Shown: positions 9,227 to 18,513, numbered from the stretch's first letter. The stretch: DNA of 52,714 bases from Caryophanales bacterium UBA6877 (GCA_002451465.1 DKCJ01000020.1:1-52714); one strand, 5' to 3'. Notes: generated by a model from the letters alone, not told the origin. Translations and numbers: made by a program.

Positions 9227-9467
9227 TTAATTTTTATATAACTTTAGTCTTTTTCTTTTAACAATCAGGCAAATTTCGTAAATTTCAGTATTTTGATCAT
9301 TAACTATAAAACCTGCTTTTTCAAAAGAATTAAAAGCTCTATAAATTGTTGATGGTTTTATGTTGTCATCTTTTATGTTTTTATAAAACCATTCAACTGT
9401 ACAAGAATAATACTTATTTTCAAGAGCCTTATAAATTCTAAGTCTATTTTTATTTTTTTAAATCCAT
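9227..9467 (-). pseudogene. Broken Fur-family regulator
   Basis: On the minus strand the frame reads KNKNRLRIYKALENKYYSC, then TVEWFYKNI and KPSTIYRAFNSFEKAGFI, and stops after YEICLIVKRKRLK. The TIYRAFNSFEKAGFI segment matches the recognition helix and wing of Fur/PerR/Zur repressors (canonical ATVYRTLxxLEeaG). Only about 80 codons remain against about 140 in the family: the C-terminal metal-binding dimerisation half is missing. The likely start ATG at 9467 is out of frame by one base, at a run of seven A. A frameshift plus truncation makes it non-functional. The lipoprotein relic beside it would fit a lost metal-uptake locus, but that is inference. Confidence 0.6.
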
Positions 9468-9590
9468 GGAGACACAATGTTTCTTTTGACATGAAATTAT
9501 TTTATATCATGTATTTTTACAATTCAAATAAATATATGTTATTGAAGTTAGTGCAAATACAAACCATTTACATTAAGAGGATGATTTAAG

Positions 9591-9973
9591 ATGTTTGTTT
9601 GTAAAAAAATATTTAGTTGATATTAGTTTTGTTTTTTATCTCTTTTCTTGTGGAGAGAATAAGGATAATTCAATAATGTCCATGCAACTTTTTTCAATAT
9701 AATGGTGAAAAATCTGCATCTTTTAAGTTCGCCTTAGGTTTACTCAAAACTACCAAAGGAAAAATAGAAAGAAATGTGGAAAAGATAAGTTATGTTGCAT
9801 AAATAACTTCGATTTCTAATGAATTTTTCCTAACAACAATTGAAGAAGTTGTTTCTTTTGAATTTTTTGGTGAATTTTCCTTTTTACATATAAAAGAAAG
9901 AAGAAAAAAGTTAAAGATAAAATGTATAAAGTATTTAACCATTGGCCTTAATTGTTGTTTTTATGAAATATAA
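9591..9973 (+). pseudogene. Decayed lipoprotein gene with C-terminal basic tail
   Basis: An AGAGGATG ribosome-site remnant precedes ATG 9591. After one frameshift the product reads KKYLVDISFVFYLFSCGENK, a lipoprotein signal with lipobox LFSC, followed by short open pieces in shifting frames (GEKSASFKFALGLL, SISNEFFLTTIEEVVSFEFF). A lysine/arginine cluster KERRKKLKIK and a short hydrophobic end (YLTIGLNCCFY) come last, with the stop at 9973. Several stops and frameshifts show it is dead. The family cannot be named. It lies divergently from the broken Fur gene. Confidence 0.4.
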
Positions 9974-10019
9974 AATTTATTATTTTCAAAAAGTTAAATA
10001 TGTATAAAATAAAAATAAC

Positions 10020-10613
10020 CTATTTATTTGATTTTATTCCTAGCCATAAAATTAGGGCAATTTGAATTGGTATGCATACTAAAAATAATGGCCAAACATT
10101 ATAACTTAGAAATGTTAAATAAAATGATGTTATTAAAGACCAAATAAATATTGTCATACATGTAAAAGTACATATTTTATTTTTAAAATAAATTTTATTA
10201 ATAAAAACTGTGAATAAAGCTGTTAAAGAAATAGCCCAAACAAAAACTTGCCAAAAATTCTTTTTAGAGATTATTAATAGATATACATATATAATAGTGG
10301 CAATTATCCAAACAATTGAGTCAAGAAGAGCAGCGATAGAAATTTTATTTGCAAGTATTGATTTATCATCTTTTGTTTTATATAAATTTTTATTTTCTAA
10401 ACCTTTTGTATCGACTAAAAAATCTAATGTAACTTGATAAAAATTACATAATTGATAAAGGGTTTCTATATCTGGTAAAGTATCACCTTTTTCCCATTTA
10501 GAAACAGCTTTATCACTATATCCCATTTTTTCTGCTAACTCTAATTGAGTTAGCTTTTTATTTTTCCTTAAAGATGAAAGGTTATTTCCTATAATACTTC
10601 TTAAATCATTCAT
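10020..10613 (-). CDS. XRE-family regulator with C-terminal membrane domain
   Basis: The first 65 residues form a helix-turn-helix of the Cro/CI (HTH_3) type: LRKNKKLTQLELAEKMGYSD, then KAVSKWEKGDTLPD and a tail typical of such regulators (LYQLCNFYQVTLDFLVD). After a short Lys/Asn-rich linker come about four hydrophobic helices (roughly 95-115, 125-140, 150-168, 172-190), so the regulator is membrane-anchored. The start at 10613 is preferred because GGAG lies 6 bases upstream (GGAGCCTAAT-ATG); an in-frame upstream ATG at 10649 adds a non-family leader. It is divergent from the 10785 operon, and a strong inverted repeat lies between, so it may control itself and that operon. The membrane domain may sense an envelope signal; ligand unknown. 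Confidence 0.8.
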   Translation of the reverse strand: MNDLRSIIGNNLSSLRKNKKLTQLELAEKMGYSDKAVSKWEKGDTLPDIETLYQLCNFYQVTLDFLVDTKGLENKNLYKTKDDKSILANKISIAALLDSIVWIIATIIYVYLLIISKKNFWQVFVWAISLTALFTVFINKIYFKNKICTFTCMTIFIWSLITSFYLTFLSYNVWPLFLVCIPIQIALILWLGIKSNK

Positions 10614-10700
10614 ATTAGGCTCCGTTTTATAAAAGAATATGTAACTCAAGTTTTTTAATCATAAACAACTAATTCTCTTTAAAATAGAGAGTTCTATTTC

Positions 10701-10749
10701 CCTATTTATTAGAGATATTATATCTCTAATTTATTCTTAAATAAATAGG
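10701..10749. promoter_or_regulatory. Nested inverted repeat in divergent intergenic region
   Basis: ATTAGAGATA (10708-10717) pairs perfectly with TATCTCTAAT (10721-10730) across a 3-base loop. An outer pair CCTATTTATT (10701-10710) and AATAAATAGG (10740-10749) overlaps it. It sits between the XRE-type regulator and the divergent operon, so an operator for that regulator is a reasonable inference. It has no T-run and is therefore unlikely to be a terminator. Confidence 0.45.
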
Positions 10750-10772
10750 ATTAGTTTTATAAAAAGTATTGT

Positions 10773-10787
10773 TAAAATTATCATATG
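10773..10787 (+). promoter_or_regulatory. Candidate -10 box giving a leaderless start at 10785
   Basis: TAAAAT at 10773-10778 ends six bases before ATG 10785, and no Shine-Dalgarno sequence is present between them. A weak TTAGTT at 10751-10756 could serve as the -35 element (16-base spacer). Transcription would then begin at or next to the start codon. Confidence 0.35.
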
Positions 10788-11855
10788 GTAAAAAGCGAAA
10801 AAGATTCAAATTTATTAAAAAATAACGATTCTAACGACAATATTGAAATTAAAGAATCTAGTAAAAAAGAAGTCAATTTAAAAGAAAAAACCAAAAAAAG
10901 TTTAGTCTTGAAGGCTATAGGAATAATTATTCCTACATTAGCTATTGTTCTTGGTGTTGGTGTTGGTTTGTATTTTGGAAAGATTTATTTTGCTACAAAA
11001 TATGATCCTAATGCTTATGACATTAATAAGATTGAAGATAAGACTTTTGATGAGTTTTATAATGATTATCAAGAATTACTTGGGAGTAATAATGGTTCAT
11101 TAGAAAATATTGATTTAAGTGAAACTGGTAAAATAGAGCCTTATAAAATTGTAAATTTTGCTTATGGTAAATATATACAAAACGAATTTAATTATAGTGT
11201 TAGTTATGGAACTGTTAAAGCAATGGGAACTTTGACAACAATTAGGAATATTTCAATCAAAAATAACAATAATTTTATGACTGAATCTATAGCTAAAGGT
11301 AGTGGTATTGCTTCTAGCATTGCAACTCTAGCAAAAAGATTTTATCAAAAAGAAAATGGGGATGTAAAAGTTTATATAGGAAAAGATATTGATGAGAATA
11401 AAGCATGTTACAACGAAAATCAATTCGATGAAAATATAAAAAATGTTACTGATTTAGAAAATAAAATTGGCAGAAATTATTCTCGTCCAACTGCTTACAT
11501 TATTTCTTCAAAAACCTGTTTAGCTACATCTAATATTAAATTGATTGATAATTACTATTTAATATCGCTTGATTTAGATCCAGAGAATTCTGTAGTTAGA
11601 TATGTTAAACAAATGAATTATATATCAAATATTGATTATCCAACTTTTAAATCTATAAATATAAAGTTTAAGCTTACACGAAATTTAGATTTAATTGAAA
11701 ACGAAGTCAATGAGAATTATATAGTTAATCAATTTGGAATGAATATTGAAACAAATGGTTATTTAAAAGAGATTTTTCATCAAAATGAAAATATTGATAT
11801 TTTAAAGTTAAATGAAAATTATGATTTCAAAGGAGATATAAACAATGAAAATTAA
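10785..11855 (+). CDS. Single-pass membrane protein with large outer domain
   Basis: A 356-residue protein. Residues 1-42 are highly charged (Lys, Asp, Asn, Glu) and predicted cytoplasmic. Residues about 43-67 are one strong membrane helix with a GVGVGLYFG segment. The remainder is a hydrophilic domain predicted outside the cell, with no recognised family. The N-in/C-out layout resembles a type II membrane protein. No ribosome site precedes the ATG, but a -10-like box is placed for leaderless transcription. Its last 11 bases overlap the next gene, whose ribosome site AAAGGAG lies within this gene, so the two are one operon and probably act together at the cell surface. Function unknown. Confidence 0.75.
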   Translation: MVKSEKDSNLLKNNDSNDNIEIKESSKKEVNLKEKTKKSLVLKAIGIIIPTLAIVLGVGVGLYFGKIYFATKYDPNAYDINKIEDKTFDEFYNDYQELLGSNNGSLENIDLSETGKIEPYKIVNFAYGKYIQNEFNYSVSYGTVKAMGTLTTIRNISIKNNNNFMTESIAKGSGIASSIATLAKRFYQKENGDVKVYIGKDIDENKACYNENQFDENIKNVTDLENKIGRNYSRPTAYIISSKTCLATSNIKLIDNYYLISLDLDPENSVVRYVKQMNYISNIDYPTFKSINIKFKLTRNLDLIENEVNENYIVNQFGMNIETNGYLKEIFHQNENIDILKLNENYDFKGDINNEN

Positions 11856-14800
11856 TGCTAAATCAATTATAAAACACGCATTTATATCGTTAGGTTTATT
11901 TTTAATAAGTGGAAGTATAGCTTTTTATTCCTGCTCATTTGCTAAAAAGGAAACTAAAGATAACACTAGCGATAATAAACCTTCATCACAAATAAAAGAA
12001 AGACCAGTGCAAGTACTTATGGCAAATGTTATGTCTACTGAAAATTTCAAAGTAGATATGGATATTGATATTTTAGGTGCAGATAATTCAACTTATACCA
12101 TTAATATGGAAAATGCTCGTGGTTCATTAACTGGTTTAGTTAAAGAAGATGAAGCTGAAAAAGGTGTTAATGTTGAAGGAGATTTATCTTTTGATCTCAA
12201 TGGTTTAAAAGCTGATGCAACTATTGGATTTTATAAAAATGAATTATTTTTTGATATTAATGATAATAAATTCAGAATTTTAACTGATAAATTTTTCTCA
12301 TTTTTTGATACATTACCATCTTTAGGTATAAATGTAGAAATTCCTGAGCAAATCAAAAACTTAGATTTAAAAACCATGCTTGATAAATTTAACAACATGG
12401 AATTTATTGCTAACGAAAATGGTGATGGATATTTTAAATATGATTTAGGTGTTAATGATGTTAATGACCCAATTTATTTAAAAATTAAATCCAATAAGGA
12501 CTATGATTTTAAAGGTATAGCAACTGAAGCTAGTGGAATAATGTATCAAGGGACTTGTTTTAAATTAGATTGTGATTTTGAGCAAGTTGGAGAAATAACT
12601 TTCCATAATCCTCGTGATAATGAAGAAGAATTTAAAAAATATACTGATTTTTCTCCAGCATTGGATGTCTTTTCTGGATTTATTAAAACATTCCAAAATA
12701 AACAAAACAAAGTCATCTTTGAACTTGATATGAAAAAGAAAGTTATAGATGAAGTAACGAAAGAAAATGTTACTACCAATTATTTAACTGCAAATCTTGA
12801 TTTTGATTATAGCGTAGATGAAAAACTTTATTCGGCAAAAGGAATGGTTAATGAATTAACTAAATTTAAAAAGAACTATAAAACTGGCAAATATAGTGAG
12901 GAAACTCGTAAACATAACTTTAATTTAGCGTTTAATGATCAAACAATGTACGTTGATTATAATCAAATAAAGGTATCATTTGACTATGAAACACAAAGTA
13001 GCATTATTGATTATATTGCTGCAAGAGTTTCAAATGATGCATTTGAAGTTTTAATGAATAAAATAACTGAAATGCTTAAAGGTGTTAATATTCAAGATAG
13101 TTTTAATAATTTAGGCACAATGTTTAAGGATGTAGTTATTACTAGTGAAGGAATATCTTTCAAAATTGATCCAGCAGCTTTTGGTTTAAGCGCAGATTTA
13201 ATTAGTTTTGAGTGTATTGGCGATAGTGAAAAATTTAATCATATTAGTTTAAAAAATCTTTCTATTAATGATTATGTGATTAATCTTGATTTAAGTATTG
13301 GCGATTATTCACCAATTATTATTCAAACTGAGTCATATGAAAGAGCTGACGATGCTTTATGTTTAATTGATGCTGCTTATAAATTAGTTAATAGAACAAC
13401 ATTTAGAACAGAAATTAGTGGTTCAATAAGTGATGAAGCTAAAGTAGAAAAACCAATTAATATAAGTGGTGGGCTTCAATTTGATGTTAAAAATAAATAT
13501 GGATATGGTGATATTAGTTTAGTTGATCAAAATAACTATAAGCACACAATTGAAGCTGATTTTTCGCCAAAAAGAGCTAATAGAGAAATATTATTTGCTT
13601 ATAATAAAGAACTTAAAGGTTATATGAACGAAAGTTCAATAACTGATCTTATGAATTTAATTCAAGATATTACTATGAATCCGGATGATCATTTTATTGA
13701 ACTCTTTGGTGAATTATTAAATATGATGGGTGATTCTCCATTAAATGATGCTTTAAAAGGTGATATTGGTGCTTTATTTGTTTCTAATATTTTCTCTAAT
13801 CTTGAAGTTAGTGCAAGTAAATTAAGTGTTGATGTATCAACCGAAATTATTGGTTTAGATGGAAAATTTAATCTCGTTCTTAATTATGATAGTAGCGAAG
13901 CAGAAGGAGAAGGTTCTGTTTTGCATTCATTAGAAATTAATAATTTCAAAGTTCAAGGAAAAAGTATTTCCTTTAAATTAGAATTAAAAGATTTTGATGA
14001 GACATTAGAAAGCAAAAGATTAAATGTTTCTGATAAATATTTTAATTTTTCAGATATTAAAGTATTACTTGAATTAGGTGTTAATACTTCAAAATTTAAT
14101 TATTATGAATTTGAAGGTGGTGCAAGTCTTTCTATTGGTTCATGGGATGCAATTAATTTGAATTTCAATGCAAAAGTTAGAAATGATAAAGGAAATGTTA
14201 GATTTTCTATAGAATTTAGTGATGTTCCACTTATTGGTCTTGTTAATAAAGATGTTAAATGGGATGGAATTGTAGCTTATTCACCTAAAAAGCGTAGTGT
14301 TAGCTTCTATTATGCTGATAATATGATTTATCTTTATAGATATGATTCAATGAGATCAACTTTTGGAAAGAAAGCAGAATATGTTTATACAGGAAACTAT
14401 ACAGTCGATTACTTCTTTAAAGATACAATGAAAATCTTATGCAAAGATGCTCTTGGTTTAACTGATTCAATTTATAATATGATAGATGCTTCAGGAGATG
14501 AATCTGCTTCAAAAGAAATTAAATATGAAAAATTACTTACTGACTTTGGTTATGTTCATACTAATGAAAATAATAAAGAAGTAAATTACTTTAAAATTGG
14601 TGTTAATATTTCTGAATTAACTCATAACAATAAGATGAAATCATTAATTGTTAAAGTTTATAAAAATCAAAATGAAGCTAAATTAGAAAAACTAGAAGTT
14701 AATTTAATTGTTAATTTCGGTTTAACAATTACCGTTTCAGCCTACGCTAAGTTAACACCAAATTGTTCGATAGAGCTAACAGATGCTAATAAAATTACCA

Positions 14801-14874
14801 CAATTGATACGTATTTATCAAAGTATGGATCTAGAGAAGTTAATAAAACAATTAGTAATTTTAATAAATTATAA
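11845..14874 (+). CDS. Very large exported or anchored surface protein, unknown
   Basis: A 1009-residue protein with a basic N-terminus and a hydrophobic helix at about 10-29, followed by Cys30 in a YSC context. This is a possible but non-ideal lipobox; otherwise an uncleaved anchor. An Asn/Asp/Ser/Lys linker follows (33-52). The long outer part appears to repeat a beta-rich layout: alternating strands such as NFKVDMDIDILGA, ATIGFYKNELFFDIN, KLSVDVSTEI and LDGKFNLVLNYD, separated by helical segments such as MNESSITDLMNLIQDI. This recalls LolA/LppX-like barrels in tandem, but only by pattern. No membrane helix occurs after residue 30. The ribosome site AAAGGAG overlaps the previous gene. A strong terminator at 14889 ends the operon. 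Possible role in envelope lipid handling or adhesion; not established. Confidence 0.75.
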   Translation: MKINAKSIIKHAFISLGLFLISGSIAFYSCSFAKKETKDNTSDNKPSSQIKERPVQVLMANVMSTENFKVDMDIDILGADNSTYTINMENARGSLTGLVKEDEAEKGVNVEGDLSFDLNGLKADATIGFYKNELFFDINDNKFRILTDKFFSFFDTLPSLGINVEIPEQIKNLDLKTMLDKFNNMEFIANENGDGYFKYDLGVNDVNDPIYLKIKSNKDYDFKGIATEASGIMYQGTCFKLDCDFEQVGEITFHNPRDNEEEFKKYTDFSPALDVFSGFIKTFQNKQNKVIFELDMKKKVIDEVTKENVTTNYLTANLDFDYSVDEKLYSAKGMVNELTKFKKNYKTGKYSEETRKHNFNLAFNDQTMYVDYNQIKVSFDYETQSSIIDYIAARVSNDAFEVLMNKITEMLKGVNIQDSFNNLGTMFKDVVITSEGISFKIDPAAFGLSADLISFECIGDSEKFNHISLKNLSINDYVINLDLSIGDYSPIIIQTESYERADDALCLIDAAYKLVNRTTFRTEISGSISDEAKVEKPINISGGLQFDVKNKYGYGDISLVDQNNYKHTIEADFSPKRANREILFAYNKELKGYMNESSITDLMNLIQDITMNPDDHFIELFGELLNMMGDSPLNDALKGDIGALFVSNIFSNLEVSASKLSVDVSTEIIGLDGKFNLVLNYDSSEAEGEGSVLHSLEINNFKVQGKSISFKLELKDFDETLESKRLNVSDKYFNFSDIKVLLELGVNTSKFNYYEFEGGASLSIGSWDAINLNFNAKVRNDKGNVRFSIEFSDVPLIGLVNKDVKWDGIVAYSPKKRSVSFYYADNMIYLYRYDSMRSTFGKKAEYVYTGNYTVDYFFKDTMKILCKDALGLTDSIYNMIDASGDESASKEIKYEKLLTDFGYVHTNENNKEVNYFKIGVNISELTHNNKMKSLIVKVYKNQNEAKLEKLEVNLIVNFGLTITVSAYAKLTPNCSIELTDANKITTIDTYLSKYGSREVNKTISNFNKL

Positions 14875-14888
14875 ACTGATCAATTAGT

Positions 14889-14924
14889 AAAACGTTAAGG
14901 TCAAGTCCTTAACGTTTTTTATAT
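14889..14924 (+). terminator. Intrinsic terminator
   Basis: AAAACGTTAAGG (14889-14900) pairs perfectly with CCTTAACGTTTT (14907-14918) with a 6-base loop, followed by a T-run. It lies 15 bases after the 1009-residue protein gene. Confidence 0.9.
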
Positions 14925-15007
14925 TCTAAAAAGTTTTTTTATATCAAATAAAGAGAATAATTAAAAGAAATATTTAATGTCTTTAACTATAAAGATTAGT
15001 AAAAATG

Positions 15008-15026
15008 TGGTATATTTTTACGTATG
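15008..15026 (+). promoter_or_regulatory. Extended -10 promoter placed for leaderless transcription
   Basis: TGGTATATT (TG-N-TATATT) at 15008-15016 is an extended -10 element whose last base lies seven bases before ATG 15024. The expected transcription start coincides with the start codon, and no Shine-Dalgarno sequence exists. The -35 region is poor, as expected for an extended -10 promoter. Confidence 0.5.
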
Positions 15027-16295
15027 AAAATAAAAATTAAAGAAACAACATTTAATAAATTAAATAAAATTAAAGGAAGAAAACATCGTCTTCCAATTAG
15101 ACCTTCCTCATTATTTATAAAATTAGTAAATTTAATGAGCAAAAAAGAATTAAAAGATACCGATTTTTCTTATAAATATTTAGATATGGAAAAATTAAAG
15201 AAGAAAGAACCTTGTTTAATTTTAATGAACCATTCGGCTTTTATAGATTTAAAAATATTTTTTAAAGTTTGGAAATTTGGTCCTTTTAATATTGTTTGTA
15301 CTGATGATGGTTTTGTTGGTAAAGAATTTTTAATGAGACATTTAGGATGTATTCCAACTGTTAAATTTCAAAGCGATCCACAATTAGTAAGTGACATGTA
15401 TTATGCTATTAGTAAATTGCATAATTCTGTTTTAATGTTTCCTGAAGCAACATATTCCTTTGATGGTACTAATGGAACTTTACCTGATAATATAGGAAAA
15501 TTAATTAAATTTTTAAAAGTACCATTAGTAATTATTAAAACCGAAGGGGCTTATTTACATGATCCTTTATATAATAATTTAAAACAAAGAAAAATTAAGG
15601 TCAGTGCTACTATTAAATATAAATTATCTAAAGAAGAAATTAAAAAATTAACAAGCAATGAGATTGAAGATATAGTTAAAAAAGAATTTACTTTTAATAA
15701 TTGGGATTATCAATTTAAAAATAATATATTAATTAACGAAAATTTTAGAGCTGATGGGTTAAACCGTATACTTTATAGATGTCCTCATTGTAATAAAGAA
15801 GGTACAACAATTGGTGAAGGTATCTTTTTAGTATGTACAAATTGTCATACAAAATATGAATTATTAGAAGATGGACATTTAAAATGTTTAAATGGAAAGA
15901 CTTTATTTAAAACTGTTCCTGAATGGTATCAATATGAAAAAGAATGTGTTAAACAAGAAATTCTTGCAAAGACTTATAAACTTGATCTTGATGTTGATAT
16001 ATATTGTTTAAAAAATTTTAAAGCAATATACCATATTGGAAAAGGTCATTTAACGCATTCATTAGATGGTTTTACTTTAAAAAGTGATAATAATAACTTA
16101 TTTGTTAAACAAGGACCTTTAGAAAATTATAGTTTATATTCAGATTATTATTGGTATGAAATAGATGATATTATTTGTATTTGTGATAAAGAATATCATT
16201 ATTATTGTGTTCCTAAAAATAAAAAAGATGTCGTTGCAAAAGCACGTATTGCTGCTGAAGAAATCTATAAACTAAAAAAGGATAATTTAATTTAA
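15024..16295 (+). CDS. PlsC-like acyltransferase with C-terminal zinc ribbon
   Basis: A 423-residue protein. Residues about 45-215 carry the glycerolipid acyltransferase signature: the catalytic HX4D motif as NHSAFIDLK near residue 70, and a FPEATYSFDGT motif near 140 corresponding to the EGT-R acceptor-binding block. The likely reaction is acylation of 1-acyl-glycerol-3-phosphate or a related lipid at the inner membrane face. After the acyltransferase domain comes a four-Cys zinc ribbon (CPHCNKEG, then CTNCHTKY, about 253-278) and a roughly 140-residue C-terminal part of unknown role. That makes it about 180 residues longer than plain PlsC. It has no strong membrane helix and no ribosome site. 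The neighbouring glycerophosphodiesterase and phosphohydrolase support a lipid context. Substrate uncertain. Confidence 0.75.
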   Translation: MKIKIKETTFNKLNKIKGRKHRLPIRPSSLFIKLVNLMSKKELKDTDFSYKYLDMEKLKKKEPCLILMNHSAFIDLKIFFKVWKFGPFNIVCTDDGFVGKEFLMRHLGCIPTVKFQSDPQLVSDMYYAISKLHNSVLMFPEATYSFDGTNGTLPDNIGKLIKFLKVPLVIIKTEGAYLHDPLYNNLKQRKIKVSATIKYKLSKEEIKKLTSNEIEDIVKKEFTFNNWDYQFKNNILINENFRADGLNRILYRCPHCNKEGTTIGEGIFLVCTNCHTKYELLEDGHLKCLNGKTLFKTVPEWYQYEKECVKQEILAKTYKLDLDVDIYCLKNFKAIYHIGKGHLTHSLDGFTLKSDNNNLFVKQGPLENYSLYSDYYWYEIDDIICICDKEYHYYCVPKNKKDVVAKARIAAEEIYKLKKDNLI

Positions 16296-16325
16296 AAATT
16301 ATTTTGCGACCATTAGTAAATATAG

Positions 16326-17048
16326 TTATTTATAAAGTTTCTTAACAAAATCAACGTCAAGGTTTTCAAATGTTATAGTGTCTACTTTTTTTAACACTTT
16401 TTTATAATCTTCTTCACTTCTAATTGTCCAAACATTTAAAAGACCATGATGTTTTTTATACTTTTTAATTTTTTGGTTATCTAAAAGATTCATATCAATA
16501 TCAAGATATTCAAAGAAATTTCTAAAGAAAAGAGATTTCTTTCGACTAGAAGTTAAAAGAAGTCCTCTTTTAAATGGTTCTTTTTTTATATAAAAAAGTG
16601 ATAGTGGATCAAATGATATAATCGTTACTTTTTTCTTATCTTTAATGCTTTTTAAAGCTTGACTTGCAATTAGTGCCAATTTTTTACTATTTTTATTAAA
16701 TGGTTTTAATTCAATAACCATAGTATTTCTTTCGTTATTTAATTTTAAGACGTCGTCTAAAGTAGGAATTTTTTCTCCATCTAATAATTTATAATTATTT
16801 TGAATTTCATTTAAAGTAAGTTCTTCAATAATTCCTTCTTTACCAGTTGTTCTTATTAAATTTGAGTCATGCATAACAACTAATTTATTATCTTTTGTTA
16901 AATGAATATCAAATTCAAATGCAAAATCGTTGTCTATTGCGTTTTTAAACGCTAATAAACCATTTTCGGTATATTTCTCATTATGTAGTCCTCTATGAGC
17001 AATACCTTTAAAAAAATCTTGATAAAAATCGTTTTTATTTGCTTTCAT
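16326..17048 (-). CDS. Glycerophosphodiester phosphodiesterase
   Basis: A 240-residue protein of the GDPD family (TIM-barrel). The HRG motif (AHRGLHNEKYTENG, about 17-30), the FEFDIHLTKDNKLVVMHD block (about 44-62, with metal-binding Glu/Asp and catalytic His) and VIELKPF near 115 are all present. It splits glycerophosphodiesters into glycerol-3-phosphate and an alcohol. No signal peptide, so cytoplasmic. Length is normal for bacterial UgpQ-type enzymes. It is convergent with the acyltransferase gene, 30 bases apart, with no obvious terminator between. An AGGA ribosome site lies about 8 bases before ATG. It may recycle lipid head groups released by lipid turnover. Confidence 0.9.
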   Translation of the reverse strand: MKANKNDFYQDFFKGIAHRGLHNEKYTENGLLAFKNAIDNDFAFEFDIHLTKDNKLVVMHDSNLIRTTGKEGIIEELTLNEIQNNYKLLDGEKIPTLDDVLKLNNERNTMVIELKPFNKNSKKLALIASQALKSIKDKKKVTIISFDPLSLFYIKKEPFKRGLLLTSSRKKSLFFRNFFEYLDIDMNLLDNQKIKKYKKHHGLLNVWTIRSEEDYKKVLKKVDTITFENLDVDFVKKLYK

Positions 17049-17300
17049 AATGTAATCCTATCTTTCTTTAATTTTATTCTACTGAGTAAGAAAATAGTAA
17101 AATATCCTTCACTTTTTACTTTTCTTTTAATTTAAATAATTCAAGTTTTTTCTCCTAATAGCCTAATGACTTTTAAGGAATAATAACATTCTAGAAAATT
17201 CTCTTCAAGTTAAGACTTATTAAGTAAAATAATTATTTATTAATAAAACTATGTTTTTATTCCAATTTATATCATATATAATTTTAAAAAAGAGGTCGTT

Positions 17301-18461
17301 ATGAAAAAAAGAAAATGGGTTAAACCTTTGATTATTGTAATAATATGTATTATTTTTGTTCCGCTTGTAATATCTTTAAGTTATGTAGGATATGTAGTTT
17401 TTTCTTACCATAGAATTGGTGATAAAGAATTAAGTGTCACACATAAATCTAATAATATCGCAGTTGAGTTGAATAAAGATTTAACTTTTACAACTTATAA
17501 TATAGGTTTTGGGGCATATAGTGATAATTATTCATTCTTTATGGACAAAGGTTATGATGAAAATGGCAACCCTACACAAGGAAAATATGGAAAAGCTATT
17601 TCTAAAGAAGATGTGCTTAAAAATATCAATGGATCTATAAAAATTGTTAAAGAATTAAATAGTGATTTTTATGCTTTTCAAGAAGTTGATGAAAATAGTG
17701 ATAGAGCATATCACGTAAATCAAAAAGAAATGTTAATAAACGAATTTAATAATTTTGATTCAACTTACGCTATTAATTTTGATAGTGCTTATTTATTTTA
17801 TCCTTTTAATGATCCACATGGCAAAAGCTTAGCTGGTTTATCAACCTTTTCAAAATATAAAATTAATACTTCTTATAGAAAAGAATATACAGTATCCAAT
17901 GATTTTTCTAAATTCTTTGATTTAGATAGATGTTTTAGCGTTAATAAAATTAAAACAAGTAATAATAAAGAACTTGTTTTAATAAATTCCCACATGAGTG
18001 CTTATGATGAAAGTGGGGTAATTAGAAATAAACAAGTTCATGAATTAAATTCATTTATGAAAAGTGAATTTAATAAAGGAAATTATGTTGTTTGTGGTGG
18101 TGATTTTAATCATGATTTATTAACAAATAACCCACTTTTTTCAATGTATAACACAACAAATTTTGCATATAAAAATATTATTAAACAAAAGAAGCCTGAT
18201 TGGTTAAGTTATATGTTTGACGAAAATAAAAAATCTAATTTTGGTGGCGAATTTAATATTTATGCTGCAGATAATGAACCTTCTTGTAGAGATTGTGACG
18301 TTCCTTATACTATAAACGACACATTTGTTTCAACAGTTGATGGTTTTATTGTAAGTGGTAATGTTAAAGTAACAAAAGTATTTACAACAAAAACCATTGA
18401 ACCTAATGGATTTAATTTTAGTGATCATCAACCAACAACCTTAACTTTCAATTTATTATAA
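17301..18461 (+). CDS. Membrane-anchored endonuclease/exonuclease/phosphatase-fold protein
   Basis: A 386-residue protein with a basic N-terminus and one membrane helix (about 8-36), then an EEP-superfamily domain predicted outside. Visible motifs: TYNIGFGAYS (start of the fold, Asn), FQEVDENS (metal-binding Glu), NSHMSAYDESG (catalytic His and Asp), GGDFNHD (Asp-Asn pair) and SDHQPTTLTF (final Asp-His). All core residues are intact, so it is likely an active phosphohydrolase. The family covers nucleases, sphingomyelinases and inositol phosphatases; with lipid genes on both sides, a phospholipase or phosphodiesterase role is plausible but unproven. A GAGGT ribosome site lies 6 bases before ATG, and a TATAAT-like box about 15 bases further upstream. 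Confidence 0.8.
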   Translation: MKKRKWVKPLIIVIICIIFVPLVISLSYVGYVVFSYHRIGDKELSVTHKSNNIAVELNKDLTFTTYNIGFGAYSDNYSFFMDKGYDENGNPTQGKYGKAISKEDVLKNINGSIKIVKELNSDFYAFQEVDENSDRAYHVNQKEMLINEFNNFDSTYAINFDSAYLFYPFNDPHGKSLAGLSTFSKYKINTSYRKEYTVSNDFSKFFDLDRCFSVNKIKTSNNKELVLINSHMSAYDESGVIRNKQVHELNSFMKSEFNKGNYVVCGGDFNHDLLTNNPLFSMYNTTNFAYKNIIKQKKPDWLSYMFDENKKSNFGGEFNIYAADNEPSCRDCDVPYTINDTFVSTVDGFIVSGNVKVTKVFTTKTIEPNGFNFSDHQPTTLTFNLL

Positions 18462-18513
18462 ATATTGATAATTTAAGTAGGAAAGTTATTGCTTTTGTGA
18501 GAAAATATTTTGT

